From JAZKGA01 sp040386235 (lineage in GTDB: Bacteria; Pseudomonadota; Alphaproteobacteria; Micavibrionales; Micavibrionaceae): DNA of 64,000 nucleotides. Each line of letters begins with the position of its first letter. Position 1 is the first letter of the stretch. Location of the stretch: NCBI GenBank assembly GCA_040386235.1, contig JAZKGA010000001.1:434001-498000 (forward strand), read 5' to 3'. Shown one piece after another: positions 7,808-17,365 of the stretch. The notes under the pieces were generated by a model. The model was given only the letters and a program-made list of their open reading frames with translations. It did no database searches and was not told the DNA's origin. The position numbers and the translations under genes were made by a program.

Positions 7808-9181
7808 ATGACATCCGCCCCCACCCTTCCCCGCGCGGCCCTGATGGGCAAAGGCAACCTGACCGAAGGGGATATAAACGCGCATCTATGGCGCCTGTCC
7901 CTGCCCATGCTGTGGGGTATTGGCGCGATTGTCAGTTTTCAACTGGTGGACACGTATTATATCTCACGCCTTGGCACCGATGCCCTGGCTGCAATGAGCT
8001 TTACATTCCCTGTCACCTTTACCCTGTTCAATATTATCATGGGGTTTTCGATTGCGATGTCGTCGGTCGCCGCCCGCATGATCGGTTCGGGCAATTACGA
8101 AGATGTGCAACGGGTGACGACCCATGCGATCATGCTGGTCGCGCTGGTGTCCAGCGTCCTGGCCATGCTTGGGTATCTGGCGCTTGATCCGTTATTTACG
8201 GCGATGGGGGCAACGCCGCTTCACTTATCTTACATCAAAGACTTTATGCATATCTGGTTTGCCGGGGCGGTCTGTGTCAGCATTCCCATGGTCGGCAATG
8301 CGGCTTTCCGGGCTAGCGGCGATGCTGTCACACCGTCGGTCATCATGATTGTCGCCGCGGTAGCCAATGCGATCCTGGCCCCGATTTTCATCTTTGGCCT
8401 GTTTGGCATGCCGCGCCTGGAACTGCGCGGTGCAGCGATGGTGACTGTTGCGGCCAATGGGGCGGCAATGCTGGTCGGCCTGTATTTCCTGTGGCACAAA
8501 TATCATCTTATCAGTTTGACCCATGTCTTGAATTTGCAAAAATTTGGCGATTCCTGCCGCCGCATCCTGACCATTGCCGTGCCGGCGGGTGTGACAAACG
8601 TCCTGACGCCCGTGGTCGGAGCCTATATCACCCATCTTTTGGCGCGTACAGGGGCCGAAGCCGTCGCGGCCTATGGCATTGCAATGCGGGTTGAGGCCTT
8701 TATTTTTATTCCAGTGATGGCCGTCGCCGTCGGTATGGCCCCGATTGTCGGCCAGAACTGGGGCGCACATAAACGCGACCGCGTGCGCCAGGTTGTCGAT
8801 CGCGCCATTCAGTTCAGCGTGATGTGGTCACTGGCCGTGGCCTTTATTCTGGTGATTGCCGCCCGTCCGCTGGCGCGTGTCTTTTCTGATGATGCGTTGG
8901 TGGTGCATTACACATCGCTGTTCTTCCTGATCGTCCCTGTATCATATGTTTTTGCGAACCTGTTAAGCGGGTGGGGCACCACATTTAATGCGATGGGCAA
9001 GCCGCATCTGGCCTTTATCGGCCTGTTTGGGCGGCTGATTATCTGCCTGATCCCTGCGGTGACGTTAGGGTATATGATGGCGCAGGTAACAGGGGTGTTT
9101 CTGGCGGTTGCCGGTGTCGGCGTTATAACCGGCCTGGCCGTCCATGCCTATGGCCGGTATTTATTGCGTCAGCAGCAATAA
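7808..9181 (+). CDS. MATE family efflux transporter
   Basis: 457 residues with about 12 hydrophobic segments in two MatE halves. The N-terminal half carries LPMLWGIGAIVSFQLVDTY and a small-residue-rich early helix; the C-terminal half carries RVEAFIFIPVMAVAVGMAP and GQNWGAHKRDRV, a typical MATE loop. Known: inner-membrane exporters of cationic drugs or metabolites driven by sodium or protons. Substrate unknown. Starts 23 nt after aat. The 3' end overlaps the convergent uppP by 21 nt. Confidence 0.9.
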   Translation: MTSAPTLPRAALMGKGNLTEGDINAHLWRLSLPMLWGIGAIVSFQLVDTYYISRLGTDALAAMSFTFPVTFTLFNIIMGFSIAMSSVAARMIGSGNYEDVQRVTTHAIMLVALVSSVLAMLGYLALDPLFTAMGATPLHLSYIKDFMHIWFAGAVCVSIPMVGNAAFRASGDAVTPSVIMIVAAVANAILAPIFIFGLFGMPRLELRGAAMVTVAANGAAMLVGLYFLWHKYHLISLTHVLNLQKFGDSCRRILTIAVPAGVTNVLTPVVGAYITHLLARTGAEAVAAYGIAMRVEAFIFIPVMAVAVGMAPIVGQNWGAHKRDRVRQVVDRAIQFSVMWSLAVAFILVIAARPLARVFSDDALVVHYTSLFFLIVPVSYVFANLLSGWGTTFNAMGKPHLAFIGLFGRLIICLIPAVTLGYMMAQVTGVFLAVAGVGVITGLAVHAYGRYLLRQQQ

Positions 9182-9976
9182 CCCCATCCCCAGCGTGCCG
9201 ACGGCAATCCGCCAATAGGCGAACACGGCATATCCATGCACGGAAATATAATCCAATAAAACACGCACACAGAATAATGCGGATACAAAGGCGGCGGCAA
9301 ACCCGATGGCGATCAGGGTGGCGGTGTCAGCCGCCATGGTCGGGGCGCTTTTGTAAACCTCATACCCAAACGCGCCGATCATGGTGGGCAAGGCCAGGAA
9401 GAAGGAAAATTCAGCGGCTGAGCGTTTGTCGGCACCAACCAGCATTGCGCCAACAATCGTTGCGCCAGATCGTGATACGCCAGGGATCATGGCAATACAT
9501 TGAAACAGGCCGATCTTCAGATACATCCATAATGGGAAGGTCGCCATGTTGGTGTAGGGGGCGGCGACAAAGCGTGATCGGCGGTCCGCCCACAGCAGGA
9601 TAAAGCCACCGATAACCAGCGTCACACAGACGACATAAGGTGAAAACAACAGGGTTTTAATCCAGGGTCCGGCGACCAGACCCACCGCCACTGCGGGCAG
9701 AAAGGCGATAAGCAGACCGGCCACAAAATGCCGCGCCGCCGGGTCGTGTGGCACAGCCATAAAAATACGCAACAGGCGGGTTGTATAGACAAACAGCAGG
9801 GCCATAATCGCGCCCAGCTGGATCAAGATAACGAAAGACGGGCCGAACGCGGCACTGTCCAGCCCCATCAAAGTCTTTGCCAAAATCAAGTGCCCGGTTG
9901 AAGAAACGGGAATGAATTCCAGCAATCCTTCAATAATACCCAACAGGGCTGCGCGTAAAATATCGAGAATATTCAT
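9161..9976 (-). CDS. uppP: undecaprenyl-diphosphatase (UppP/BacA)
   Basis: 271 residues of polytopic membrane protein with both signature motifs: GLLEFIPVSSTGHLI near the N-terminus and PGVSRSGATIVGAM in the middle, which carry the catalytic Glu/Ser/Arg residues. Known: it dephosphorylates undecaprenyl pyrophosphate to recycle the lipid carrier for peptidoglycan and O-antigen, and confers bacitracin tolerance. Length and motifs are complete. The 3' end overlaps the end of the convergent MATE gene. Confidence 0.96.
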   Translation of the reverse strand: MNILDILRAALLGIIEGLLEFIPVSSTGHLILAKTLMGLDSAAFGPSFVILIQLGAIMALLFVYTTRLLRIFMAVPHDPAARHFVAGLLIAFLPAVAVGLVAGPWIKTLLFSPYVVCVTLVIGGFILLWADRRSRFVAAPYTNMATFPLWMYLKIGLFQCIAMIPGVSRSGATIVGAMLVGADKRSAAEFSFFLALPTMIGAFGYEVYKSAPTMAADTATLIAIGFAAAFVSALFCVRVLLDYISVHGYAVFAYWRIAVGTLGMGLLLLTQ

Positions 9977-10031
9977 GGCAACAGCATACGTTGCTTTTCT
10001 TGCGGGTCAAGCTGTGCTACGCATCTGACCC

Positions 10032-11909
10032 ATGCAAGGCCGCCCACTTTTCAGTCTGCAAGAGACGACAATCGGTTTCGGTGGCAAACCGTTATTCGAA
10101 GATTTGACCCTGCATATCAGCGAGGGCGATAAAATCTGCCTGATCGGTAAGAACGGCGCTGGCAAAACAACACTGATGAATATTATCACCGGCTTACGCG
10201 ATGTGGATGCGGGAGAGATATGGCAGCTGCAAGGCATAACGATTGGCTATTTGCAGCAGGATGTGGTGCCAAAGCCAGGCCAAACCGTTTTCGATTTTGT
10301 GTTTGAACAGATGGCGGCCGATAATACGGTTGAGGCACACACGTACAAGGTTGAATCCATCGTTGAAAAACTGGACCTGACGATCACCGATCGGATGGAC
10401 ACGTTGTCCGGCGGACAAATTCGCCGCGCGGCCCTGGCGCGGGCATTGGTCGAAGACCCTGATATCCTGCTGCTGGACGAGCCGACCAACCATTTGGACC
10501 TGCACGTTATTGAATGGTTGGAAAACTATCTGCGGTCTTATCACGGCTCTATCGTGTGCATCAGCCATGACAAGGCGTTCTTAAGTGCGTTTTCAAACAG
10601 CGTGTTCTGGCTGGATCGCGGTAAATTGCGCGTATGCCCGCGCGGGTTTGCCGCGTTCGAAGAGTGGGCCACCCAGTTACTGGAGCAGGAGCAGCGCGAG
10701 ATCAAAAATCGCGAAAAAATCCTGGCATTGGAAGTTGACTGGGCCAGTCGGGGGGTTCCTGCCCGCCGCAAGCGCAATGTCCGCCGCCTGGGCTTGATGA
10801 AGGACGAACGTGAGAAGTTGCGCCGCGATAAAAATTCCCTGAACCGCCTGCTGGCGCGTGTCGATTTCGGCGAGGTCAAGCTGGAAGACACGTCATCGAA
10901 AATCGTGGCGGAATTTATCAAGGTCGATAAAAGCTTCACCCAGGAAGACGGCACGGTCAAACCGATCCTGAATAACTTTAGTTTACGGCTACAGCGCGGC
11001 GACCGGATCGGTATTTTGGGAAAGAACGGGTCGGGGAAAACCAGTTTTTTACGCCTGCTGGTCGGTGAATTAACGCCTGACAAGGGTAAGGTCAAATTGG
11101 CCAAAACCGTCGCCTTTTCGTATTTCGATCAGCGGCGCAAAGATTTGGACCTGACCAAATCGTTGTGGGAAACGCTGTGCCCCCAGGGCGGCGATCACGT
11201 CAACGTGATGGGCAAGATGCGGCATGTTGTCGGCTATTTGAAAGATTTCCTGTTCGATCCTGCCACAGCCACGCAACCGGTTGGCACATTGTCGGGGGGA
11301 CAGAAAAACCGCCTGCTGCTGGCTAAAATCCTGGCCGATCCCCAAAGCTTCCTGATCCTTGACGAACCGACCAATGACTTGGATATGGACACACTGGAAA
11401 TGCTTGAAGACGTGCTGATGAAATACAAAGGCACATTGTTGATTGTCTCTCACGATCGCGATTTTCTGGATAACACGGTGACGCAGATATTGGCCTTTGA
11501 AGGGGACGGCACGGTCAATGGCGTGATCGGCGGGTACAGTGATTACCTGGAGTCGCAAAAAGCCAAGACGCAGCCGGATAAAGTTACAAAACCGGCGGCC
11601 AAATCACCGCCCAAACACGTGGAAAAGCTGACGCCTGCGCCCACACCTGCGCCCGTTACTGTGGCCGCAAAAGCTGCGGTAAAGCTATCGTATAAGCTGC
11701 AATACGAATTGGACAATTTACCGGCAAAAATCACCGCGCTGGAGCAGGAGATCAAAACCCTGCAAACGACCCTGGCCGATGCGAAGCTGTATATGGAAGA
11801 CCCGGATACATTTAACCGCGCGGCGCGGCGGCTGCCACAAGCCCAGGAAAGCCTGGCAACATCCGAAGAGCGCTGGCTGACATTAGAGGCGATGGCGTCT
11901 GGAACTTAA
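10032..11909 (+). CDS. uup: ABC-F family ATPase, Uup-like
   Basis: 625 residues with two ABC domains in one chain and no membrane segment. The first domain has Walker A GKNGAGKTT (residues 39-47), signature LSGGQIRRAALARAL and Walker B ILLLDEPTNHLD. The second has GKNGSGKTS, LSGGQKNRLLLAKIL and FLILDEPTNDLD. Between them is a charged linker (residues about 215-285). The C-terminal 70 residues form a coiled coil after a Pro/Ala/Lys-rich stretch, as in Uup. Known: ABC-F proteins act on ribosomes; Uup also binds DNA through the C-terminal domain. The stop overlaps the stop of the convergent HIT gene. Confidence 0.92.
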   Translation: MQGRPLFSLQETTIGFGGKPLFEDLTLHISEGDKICLIGKNGAGKTTLMNIITGLRDVDAGEIWQLQGITIGYLQQDVVPKPGQTVFDFVFEQMAADNTVEAHTYKVESIVEKLDLTITDRMDTLSGGQIRRAALARALVEDPDILLLDEPTNHLDLHVIEWLENYLRSYHGSIVCISHDKAFLSAFSNSVFWLDRGKLRVCPRGFAAFEEWATQLLEQEQREIKNREKILALEVDWASRGVPARRKRNVRRLGLMKDEREKLRRDKNSLNRLLARVDFGEVKLEDTSSKIVAEFIKVDKSFTQEDGTVKPILNNFSLRLQRGDRIGILGKNGSGKTSFLRLLVGELTPDKGKVKLAKTVAFSYFDQRRKDLDLTKSLWETLCPQGGDHVNVMGKMRHVVGYLKDFLFDPATATQPVGTLSGGQKNRLLLAKILADPQSFLILDEPTNDLDMDTLEMLEDVLMKYKGTLLIVSHDRDFLDNTVTQILAFEGDGTVNGVIGGYSDYLESQKAKTQPDKVTKPAAKSPPKHVEKLTPAPTPAPVTVAAKAAVKLSYKLQYELDNLPAKITALEQEIKTLQTTLADAKLYMEDPDTFNRAARRLPQAQESLATSEERWLTLEAMASGT

Positions 11910-12280
11910 GCGGCTTTGGTGCCGACCATGGCAGGCAGCTTACCACCACCCAGAATATGCAAGTGAAAATGGGGCACTTCCTGACCGCCATGATCGCCCG
12001 TATTACCAACCACGCGATATCCTGTTTCGGTCAGGCCCAATTGCGCAATCACGTCGCTGACCAGTTTTGAAAAATCAAGGATTTCCGTCGGTGTCGCTGT
12101 GGCATAAAAATGCCCGATATTGCAATAGGGTCCGCGTGGGATAACCAATGCGTGAACAGGCATCCGTGGCGACACATCATGAAAGGCAATAGCGGATTTA
12201 TTTTCCGCGATGGTGTTACACGGAATCTCGCCGCGTAATATGCGGGCGAATATATTGGTGTCGTCGTATGTCTGTGTCAT
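11906..12280 (-). CDS. HIT domain protein (histidine triad nucleotide-binding)
   Basis: 124 residues, HinT-like. N-terminal NIFARILRGEIPCNTIAE and the histidine triad HFHLHILGG near the C-terminus are both present. Known: cytosolic hydrolases of AMP-linked phosphoramidates and acyl-AMP. The start codon overlaps the stop of azoR upstream (ATGA), so translation of the two is probably coupled. Confidence 0.93.
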   Translation of the reverse strand: MTQTYDDTNIFARILRGEIPCNTIAENKSAIAFHDVSPRMPVHALVIPRGPYCNIGHFYATATPTEILDFSKLVSDVIAQLGLTETGYRVVGNTGDHGGQEVPHFHLHILGGGKLPAMVGTKAA

Positions 12281-12879
12281 GTCGCCCTTAACCCTTCAAT
12301 CTGATCGCGTGCCGCCTGGATGATCTCAGCCGCGTTTGGTAACCCCGTACCGTCCACGGCGACAATCTCGATATCCTTAATTCCCATGGTGTTCAGCAAG
12401 AACAGGATATGCGGCGTCATAAAATCCATGGCCGCATGTAACTTGGTGCCGCCGGTGACCAGGATCAAATAGGTCTTACGGTTTTGGAGCAGCCCCTCCA
12501 TCCCGCTGCCATCCGGCAGATACCGAAACGTCTGGCGCGCCTGAACAACCCAGTCGAACCAAGCCTTCAACGCGGCGGGCATCCCCCAATTATGCATTGG
12601 CGTGGCAATCACCAAGATATCCGACTTGCTTGTGATCTCATCAATCAGTGTATCGGCGGTCTTTAACAAATCCTGCTGGGCAGCGGTGCGTTGATCTGCG
12701 GGCGTGTACATCGCGGCGATGGACGCGTCGGTCACCAATGGGATGCCGTCGATCAAATCGCGTGTCGTGACGGTGGCATCAGGGTAAAGCAATTGCAGTC
12801 GGCACAGCAATTGATCGGCCAGATTGTGCGCGATTGATTTTGCCCGCGGGCTTGCCTGTATAAATAAAATCTGCGTCAT
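12277..12879 (-). CDS. azoR: FMN-dependent NADH-azoreductase
   Basis: 200 residues with a flavodoxin-like fold. The N-terminal phosphate-binding ILFIQASPRAKSIAHNLA is followed by the AzoR motif MHNWGMPAALKAWFD and a YLILVTGGT strand. Known: quinone/azo reductases of the AcpD/AzoR family that use FMN and NADH and protect against electrophilic quinones. Pirin-family and azoreductase genes often sit together, as here (30 nt apart, same strand), which fits an aromatic or oxidative stress role. Confidence 0.9.
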   Translation of the reverse strand: MTQILFIQASPRAKSIAHNLADQLLCRLQLLYPDATVTTRDLIDGIPLVTDASIAAMYTPADQRTAAQQDLLKTADTLIDEITSKSDILVIATPMHNWGMPAALKAWFDWVVQARQTFRYLPDGSGMEGLLQNRKTYLILVTGGTKLHAAMDFMTPHILFLLNTMGIKDIEIVAVDGTGLPNAAEIIQAARDQIEGLRAT

Positions 12880-12909
12880 GCCACGGGCTTCCTTGGCCTG
12901 TGCTTAGGA

Positions 12910-13629
12910 TTAAACAAGGGGCAGGTCAAGATATAAAATACAGGCTCCGTCCGGGCCGGCTTGTAAAGACGCGGTACAGGGACGGGCGATTGCCATTGCA
13001 TCACCCATGCCGAAATCATGGTCCTGGGCGGTCACGCTGCCGCTTGTGACAATCGCATATCCGGACCGTGTGACGTCCAGCGTTTGGGTGTCGCCGGGGG
13101 CGATATGTTGTGTGAGCAGGCGCGCAGCCTGATGAATCTGCAACACGCCCGGGCGCGTCAGATCATCGTCAAAACCGCTGGCCAGCAGGGTCCAGTTTTC
13201 GCCCGTATTGTCTTTGGGCATATCAACATGGTCCCAACGGGGCGCAATGCTGTTTGATGAGGGGGTCAGCCAGATTTGGAACAGATGCGTGTCGGTGGCT
13301 GGGTCGGCGAATTCAGCATGGGCAATTCCCGATCCTGCGGACATGACCTGAACCGATCCAGCCCCTGTGACGCCATGATTGCCCAGCGAGTCGCGGTGAT
13401 GCACCGCCCCCTTGGTGACATAGGTGATAATCTCCATATCCTTGTGGGTGTGCATGTCAAACCCTGCGCCTGCGGCGATCAGATCGTCATTGACGACACG
13501 TAAGGCGCCAAAACGATGGCGATCAGGGTTAAAGTACGTCCCGAAACTGAAATGGTGACGGGACTCAAGCCAGGACAGGCGTGATTGGCCGAAACTGGTG
13601 CGGGGGCGTTTTTCGATGGCTGAGGTCAT
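12910..13629 (-). CDS. pirin family protein (YhhW-like, bicupin)
   Basis: 239 residues. The N-terminal cupin has the metal-binding pattern HTHKDMEIITYV followed by HRDSLGNHG; a second, shorter cupin follows. Length and order match YhhW-type pirins, some of which have quercetin 2,3-dioxygenase activity. The substrate in this organism is unknown. It probably heads an operon with azoR and the HIT gene, all on the minus strand. Confidence 0.9.
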   Translation of the reverse strand: MTSAIEKRPRTSFGQSRLSWLESRHHFSFGTYFNPDRHRFGALRVVNDDLIAAGAGFDMHTHKDMEIITYVTKGAVHHRDSLGNHGVTGAGSVQVMSAGSGIAHAEFADPATDTHLFQIWLTPSSNSIAPRWDHVDMPKDNTGENWTLLASGFDDDLTRPGVLQIHQAARLLTQHIAPGDTQTLDVTRSGYAIVTSGSVTAQDHDFGMGDAMAIARPCTASLQAGPDGACILYLDLPLV

Positions 13630-13816
13630 AAAATATATTTATGCCGCCAGTTAAAAAGGGCAAGGGTTTACACCTATGGCAAAAATGTGGTGAAAGACCG
13701 CGGTACCTGTCCCTTGGTGTGAAAGGCTTAATGTTGGGGTGGACGAATTCCATATTTTTTGCGGCCGTTTTGTGGTATCAGGAAGACATAGAAACACAGA
13801 ATGTGTGGAGGTCATC

Positions 13817-14107
13817 ATGCGCTCATCAGGTTATTGGATCGAGTGTGTGCCGTGTCACATCGCGACGGGCAATACCCGGTCAGAGGACGTTTATGCGGCC
13901 TCGATTGATGTTTTTCCAGATATGATGGCGACGGCTCCGTCGCCCGACATGGCGGTTGATCGCATGCGCCAGAAATTGCAGGCCTTGCGCCGTGATTACG
14001 ATCGCACGGGCCAATTGCTGCCCAAGCCGCACAGTCCCAATCATCCGCCGACGCGTCATCGCACCACCCAAGGCTGGTTATCCGTGTATATTGAGATCGA
14101 AGCCTAA
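13817..14107 (+). CDS. HicB-like fold protein without a HicA partner
   Basis: 96 residues. The segment ASIDVFPDMMATAPSPDMAVDRM resembles the core of HicB-type proteins (strand, loop with ATG-like turn, then helix with an [E/M]A register). A basic, Pro/His-rich loop and a final strand (GWLSVYIEIEA) follow. GGAGG lies 6-7 nt before the ATG at 13817; the in-frame extension to 13739 lacks support. No HicA-like small basic protein lies on either side, and there is no DNA-binding domain at the C-terminus. Function is not assigned; it may be a stand-alone RNase H-like fold rather than an antitoxin. Confidence 0.7.
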   Translation: MRSSGYWIECVPCHIATGNTRSEDVYAASIDVFPDMMATAPSPDMAVDRMRQKLQALRRDYDRTGQLLPKPHSPNHPPTRHRTTQGWLSVYIEIEA

Positions 14108-14154
14108 CCCGCCCACTTGCACCCCATGCCGAACATCGTTAGCGTAACCCCACA

Positions 14155-15687
14155 ATGGTTGCACGCGTAACAACGGTGGCGTTTCAAGGTCTGGATATCC
14201 GGTCGGTGGACGTGCAGGTGCAGCTGGCCAACGGCCTTCCTGCCTTTACTGTTGTGGGCCTGCCTGACAAGGCTGTGGCCGAAAGCCGCGAACGCGTCCG
14301 CTGCGCCCTGCATGCGCTGGGCCTGTCTTTACCCGCCAAACGCATCACGGTTAACCTGGCCCCTGCCGATGTGGTTAAAGAAGGCTCGCATTACGATCTG
14401 CCAATCGCGCTGGGTGTTCTGGCGGTCATGGATATTATCCCGCGTGATGAATTGGCCGGTTGGCTGGCGCTGGGTGAATTGGCATTGGATGGCAGCATTA
14501 CGAAAGTGCAGGGTGTCCTGCCGACCGCGCTGCATGCCATGGCCCAGGATTTGACGCTGGTTTGTCCGGCGTCTTGCGGGGCGGAGGCGGTCTGGGCGGG
14601 TGACGATCTGCCGATCCTGGCCCCGGCACATATCCTGGAATTACTGAATCACATTCGCGGGAACCAGCTGCTGTCCCGCCCGCAACCACGCCTTTCCCAT
14701 GAGGATGACAAGGCTGGCATCACCGATATGGCCAGCGTGAAGGGACAAGAAACCGCCAAACGGGCGCTGGAAATCGCCGCGGCTGGTGGTCACAATATGC
14801 TGATGCTGGGCCCGCCTGGTGCCGGAAAATCGTTGCTGTCCAGTTGTTTGCCTGGTCTTCTGCCGCCACTTAGTCCGCGTGAATCCCTGGACGTATCGAT
14901 GATCCATTCCCTTGCAGGCAGCCTGCCCGAAGGCGGGCTGATCCGTGCCCGACCCTATCGCAATCCCCATCATTCGGCGTCACTGCCGGCGTTGATCGGT
15001 GGCGGCAGTCGCGCAACACCGGGTGAAGTATCGCTGGCCCATGGCGGCGTTCTGTTTCTGGACGAGCTTCCGGAATTTCAACGCACGACATTAGAAGCAC
15101 TGCGCCAGCCACTGGAAAGCGGAGAAGCCGTGGTGGCCCGTGTCAATTACCATGCGCGTTATCCGGCGCGGTTTCAATTGATCGGGGCGATGAACCCGTG
15201 CCGTTGCGGTTATCTGGGTGATCCGTCACAGGAATGCACGAAGGCCCCACGGTGCGGTGAAGAGTATCAAGGGAAGCTGTCCGGGCCTTTCCTGGACCGG
15301 ATTGATCTTGTGTTAGAGGTCCCCGCCGTGCAATACGCCGAATTGCGTGGTGAGGCGGGGGAATCGTCCGCCACTGTCGCTCGCCGTGTCGCGCGGGCAC
15401 GGGATATCCAGCTGGCCCGCGCCCAGGCCCATGCAAAAATCGATGGCGTGGCGCCGGTGAATGCCCATATCGGGGCGGCGTATATGGATAATGTGACGCG
15501 GTTAAGCGCAACGGCGCAGCCGATGCTGGAAAAGGCCGCCGTGCAATTCAAGCTGTCGGCGCGCGGTGTTCACCGTGTCTTACGCGTGGCCCGCACGATT
15601 GCCGATCTGGCCGACGCGCCGGATGAACTAAGCCAGACGCATGTCGCCGAAGCCTTATCCTATCGGCGTTTCCGCGCCCTGAACTAA
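14155..15687 (+). CDS. comM: YifB/ComM family Mg-chelatase-like AAA+ ATPase
   Basis: 510 residues. The N-terminal Lon-protease-like (ChlI) domain begins with the typical VARVTTVAFQGLDIRSVDVQVQ-type opening and contains GLPDKAVAESRERVR. The AAA+ core has Walker A GPPGAGKS and a Walker B-like VLFLDELPEF, then AMNPCRCGYLGD with the cysteine motif of the family. The Mg_chelatase_C domain closes the protein. Known: ComM is a hexameric helicase that extends branch migration during natural transformation; YifB homologues are widespread. The 15755-16539 gene follows after a short AT-richer gap. Confidence 0.95.
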   Translation: MVARVTTVAFQGLDIRSVDVQVQLANGLPAFTVVGLPDKAVAESRERVRCALHALGLSLPAKRITVNLAPADVVKEGSHYDLPIALGVLAVMDIIPRDELAGWLALGELALDGSITKVQGVLPTALHAMAQDLTLVCPASCGAEAVWAGDDLPILAPAHILELLNHIRGNQLLSRPQPRLSHEDDKAGITDMASVKGQETAKRALEIAAAGGHNMLMLGPPGAGKSLLSSCLPGLLPPLSPRESLDVSMIHSLAGSLPEGGLIRARPYRNPHHSASLPALIGGGSRATPGEVSLAHGGVLFLDELPEFQRTTLEALRQPLESGEAVVARVNYHARYPARFQLIGAMNPCRCGYLGDPSQECTKAPRCGEEYQGKLSGPFLDRIDLVLEVPAVQYAELRGEAGESSATVARRVARARDIQLARAQAHAKIDGVAPVNAHIGAAYMDNVTRLSATAQPMLEKAAVQFKLSARGVHRVLRVARTIADLADAPDELSQTHVAEALSYRRFRALN

Positions 15688-15756
15688 ATTTTCGTGCATT
15701 TGACGAAAAGAGGGTATATTAGGTGTTTGTTAAGATGTTGAGGTTAACATAACAGA

Positions 15757-16539
15757 ATGATTGCTGCCGCCTTTAAAGCTGCCGAAAATGTCCTTGCTGC
15801 CGCCGCGCCGCAAGAACAGATGGTTGCGCATACCGGGCATCAAGACGTGGATAAAGCGGCACAGGTCGCGAAAACCGCCACTTTGAAAATGGCAGACTTA
15901 CAAGATGCACGTCTGGCACTGGCCAGCAATGACCCCATTATGGCCGGTTCTTCCGCCCCAACAAACGCAGCCAGTGATCCGTCGTTTGGCCTGCCATCCT
16001 GGACCAGCGGCGTTGCCCGCCTGGCCATGGGCGTTTTTATTCCTGGCCTGCCCGATTTTGGTGGGGTTCATATGTCTTTTGCAGCTTTTGCCGGTATGGA
16101 CGTTGTGGATCAACAACGCGGTCAAGGGACAGAAGTAACGATTGATCAGCCGACACAGTATTTAAATGCCACACCATCGGCCAAATCCGGATTTGCTCAA
16201 GCTGCCGACCCGATTCCGGCGGCCCCCGTTGCCCCTGCAGCCAATGACGCGGCCTTCACGGTTCCAAGTTTTGCCTCACAGCTGGACAGCGGTATCTCTG
16301 CCGGGGCCATGCGCGCGTTTGAAGACGAAGCGATCGGGGCTGAACAACGCTCACGCCTGGAACTGGATGGGGCGCTGTCCGTTCTGGCAACAGACGAAGA
16401 CAAGATGGCAGAATATGCCAGCTTTGCTGATGGCCTTGCGGGCCATGTGACGGCCCTGCAGCCAGATCGTGATTTTATGGCGCAGATGAAGCTGGACCAA
16501 AACCCGGTTTTCCGCCCCGCCACCTTGACGATGGGTTAA
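15757..16539 (+). CDS. hypothetical protein
   Basis: 260 residues, unrecognised. Rich in Ala, Asp, Pro and Gln. There is no clear signal peptide. One moderately hydrophobic, Gly/Phe/Pro-rich stretch at about residues 80-112 (VARLAMGVFIPGLPDFGG) is flanked by polar low-complexity segments. The C-terminal third is predicted helical with many acidic residues. The last 4 nt overlap the end of the convergent pssA gene. The preceding gap 15688-15756 is AT-rich and likely holds its promoter. Confidence 0.65.
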   Translation: MIAAAFKAAENVLAAAAPQEQMVAHTGHQDVDKAAQVAKTATLKMADLQDARLALASNDPIMAGSSAPTNAASDPSFGLPSWTSGVARLAMGVFIPGLPDFGGVHMSFAAFAGMDVVDQQRGQGTEVTIDQPTQYLNATPSAKSGFAQAADPIPAAPVAPAANDAAFTVPSFASQLDSGISAGAMRAFEDEAIGAEQRSRLELDGALSVLATDEDKMAEYASFADGLAGHVTALQPDRDFMAQMKLDQNPVFRPATLTMG

Positions 16540-17348
16540 TGCCATTCATCCGCTGATTTATCGATGCCCAATGCCAGATCGCTGATATCTTCAGCCTGCT
16601 TGCCAGTCTCAATGGCCCGTTTCCGGTAATGCATTACTGAAAGCGGGATGCTGGCCGCATATAAAATACTGACGACGCTTAAGGTAAACCAGGGTGCATG
16701 GATCAACGCGCCGATCAGGCTGGCCCCCACCACAAGGATCGGAAAGCGCATCCGTTGCTGCAGCTTCAGCTGCTTGCTGGAAAACGTTGGAATGCGGCTG
16801 ACCATCAATCCGGCGGCCAGGATAACCCAAACGGCGATTAACGGGGCGGCCAGGGCAAACTGGTCAAAAAATTGCGGGGCCTGCAGCCAGATAAAAATCG
16901 GTAATAACGCCAGGCCTGCACCCGCCGGGGTCGGAATGCCGGCAAAATATTTTTGCGCCCATTCCGGTGAGGTGGATGGTGATTGTTGAATGACGTTAAA
17001 ACGTGCGAGGCGCAGGGCCGCGGCCAAGGCAAAAATCACACAGGCGATCCAGCCGAACCGGCCGATATCTTCCAGACTCCAAAGATACAGGATCAGGGAG
17101 GGCGCGACCCCAAAGGACAGAAAATCCGCCAGCGAATCCAGCTCGGCCCCGAAAGGGGTGTTGGCTTTTAAAAGACGGGCCATTGCCCCGTCCAGCACGT
17201 CGCAAATGGCCGCGATCAGGATCAGAATAACCGCCCGCTCTAGATCACCCGCAATGGCAATCTGGATCGCGCTTAACCCTGCCACCAGTGACAGCAGTGT
17301 CAGCATGTTAGGGATCAGTTTATGCAGCTCCAGTGGTTTTGCGGTCAT
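16536..17348 (-). CDS. pssA: CDP-diacylglycerol--serine O-phosphatidyltransferase
   Basis: 270 residues of membrane protein with the CDP-alcohol phosphatidyltransferase signature: DGAMAR, then LKANTPFGAELDSLAD, which supplies the DG-x2-AR-x8-G-x3-D-x3-D pattern in full. Known: makes phosphatidylserine from CDP-diacylglycerol and serine in the inner membrane. psd lies directly upstream on the same strand, so this is the standard psd-pssA pair for phosphatidylethanolamine synthesis. Confidence 0.95.
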   Translation of the reverse strand: MTAKPLELHKLIPNMLTLLSLVAGLSAIQIAIAGDLERAVILILIAAICDVLDGAMARLLKANTPFGAELDSLADFLSFGVAPSLILYLWSLEDIGRFGWIACVIFALAAALRLARFNVIQQSPSTSPEWAQKYFAGIPTPAGAGLALLPIFIWLQAPQFFDQFALAAPLIAVWVILAAGLMVSRIPTFSSKQLKLQQRMRFPILVVGASLIGALIHAPWFTLSVVSILYAASIPLSVMHYRKRAIETGKQAEDISDLALGIDKSADEWH

Positions 17349-17365
17349 GGCAGGTTTACCTTAAA

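Noticed and set aside
8225..8770. 181-codon minus-strand frame inside the MATE gene
   Set aside because: Antisense shadow with His/Asp/Gln-rich composition and no start signals.
10541..11558. Two long minus-strand frames inside the ABC-F gene
   Set aside because: Shadows of a well-supported gene with both ABC domains.
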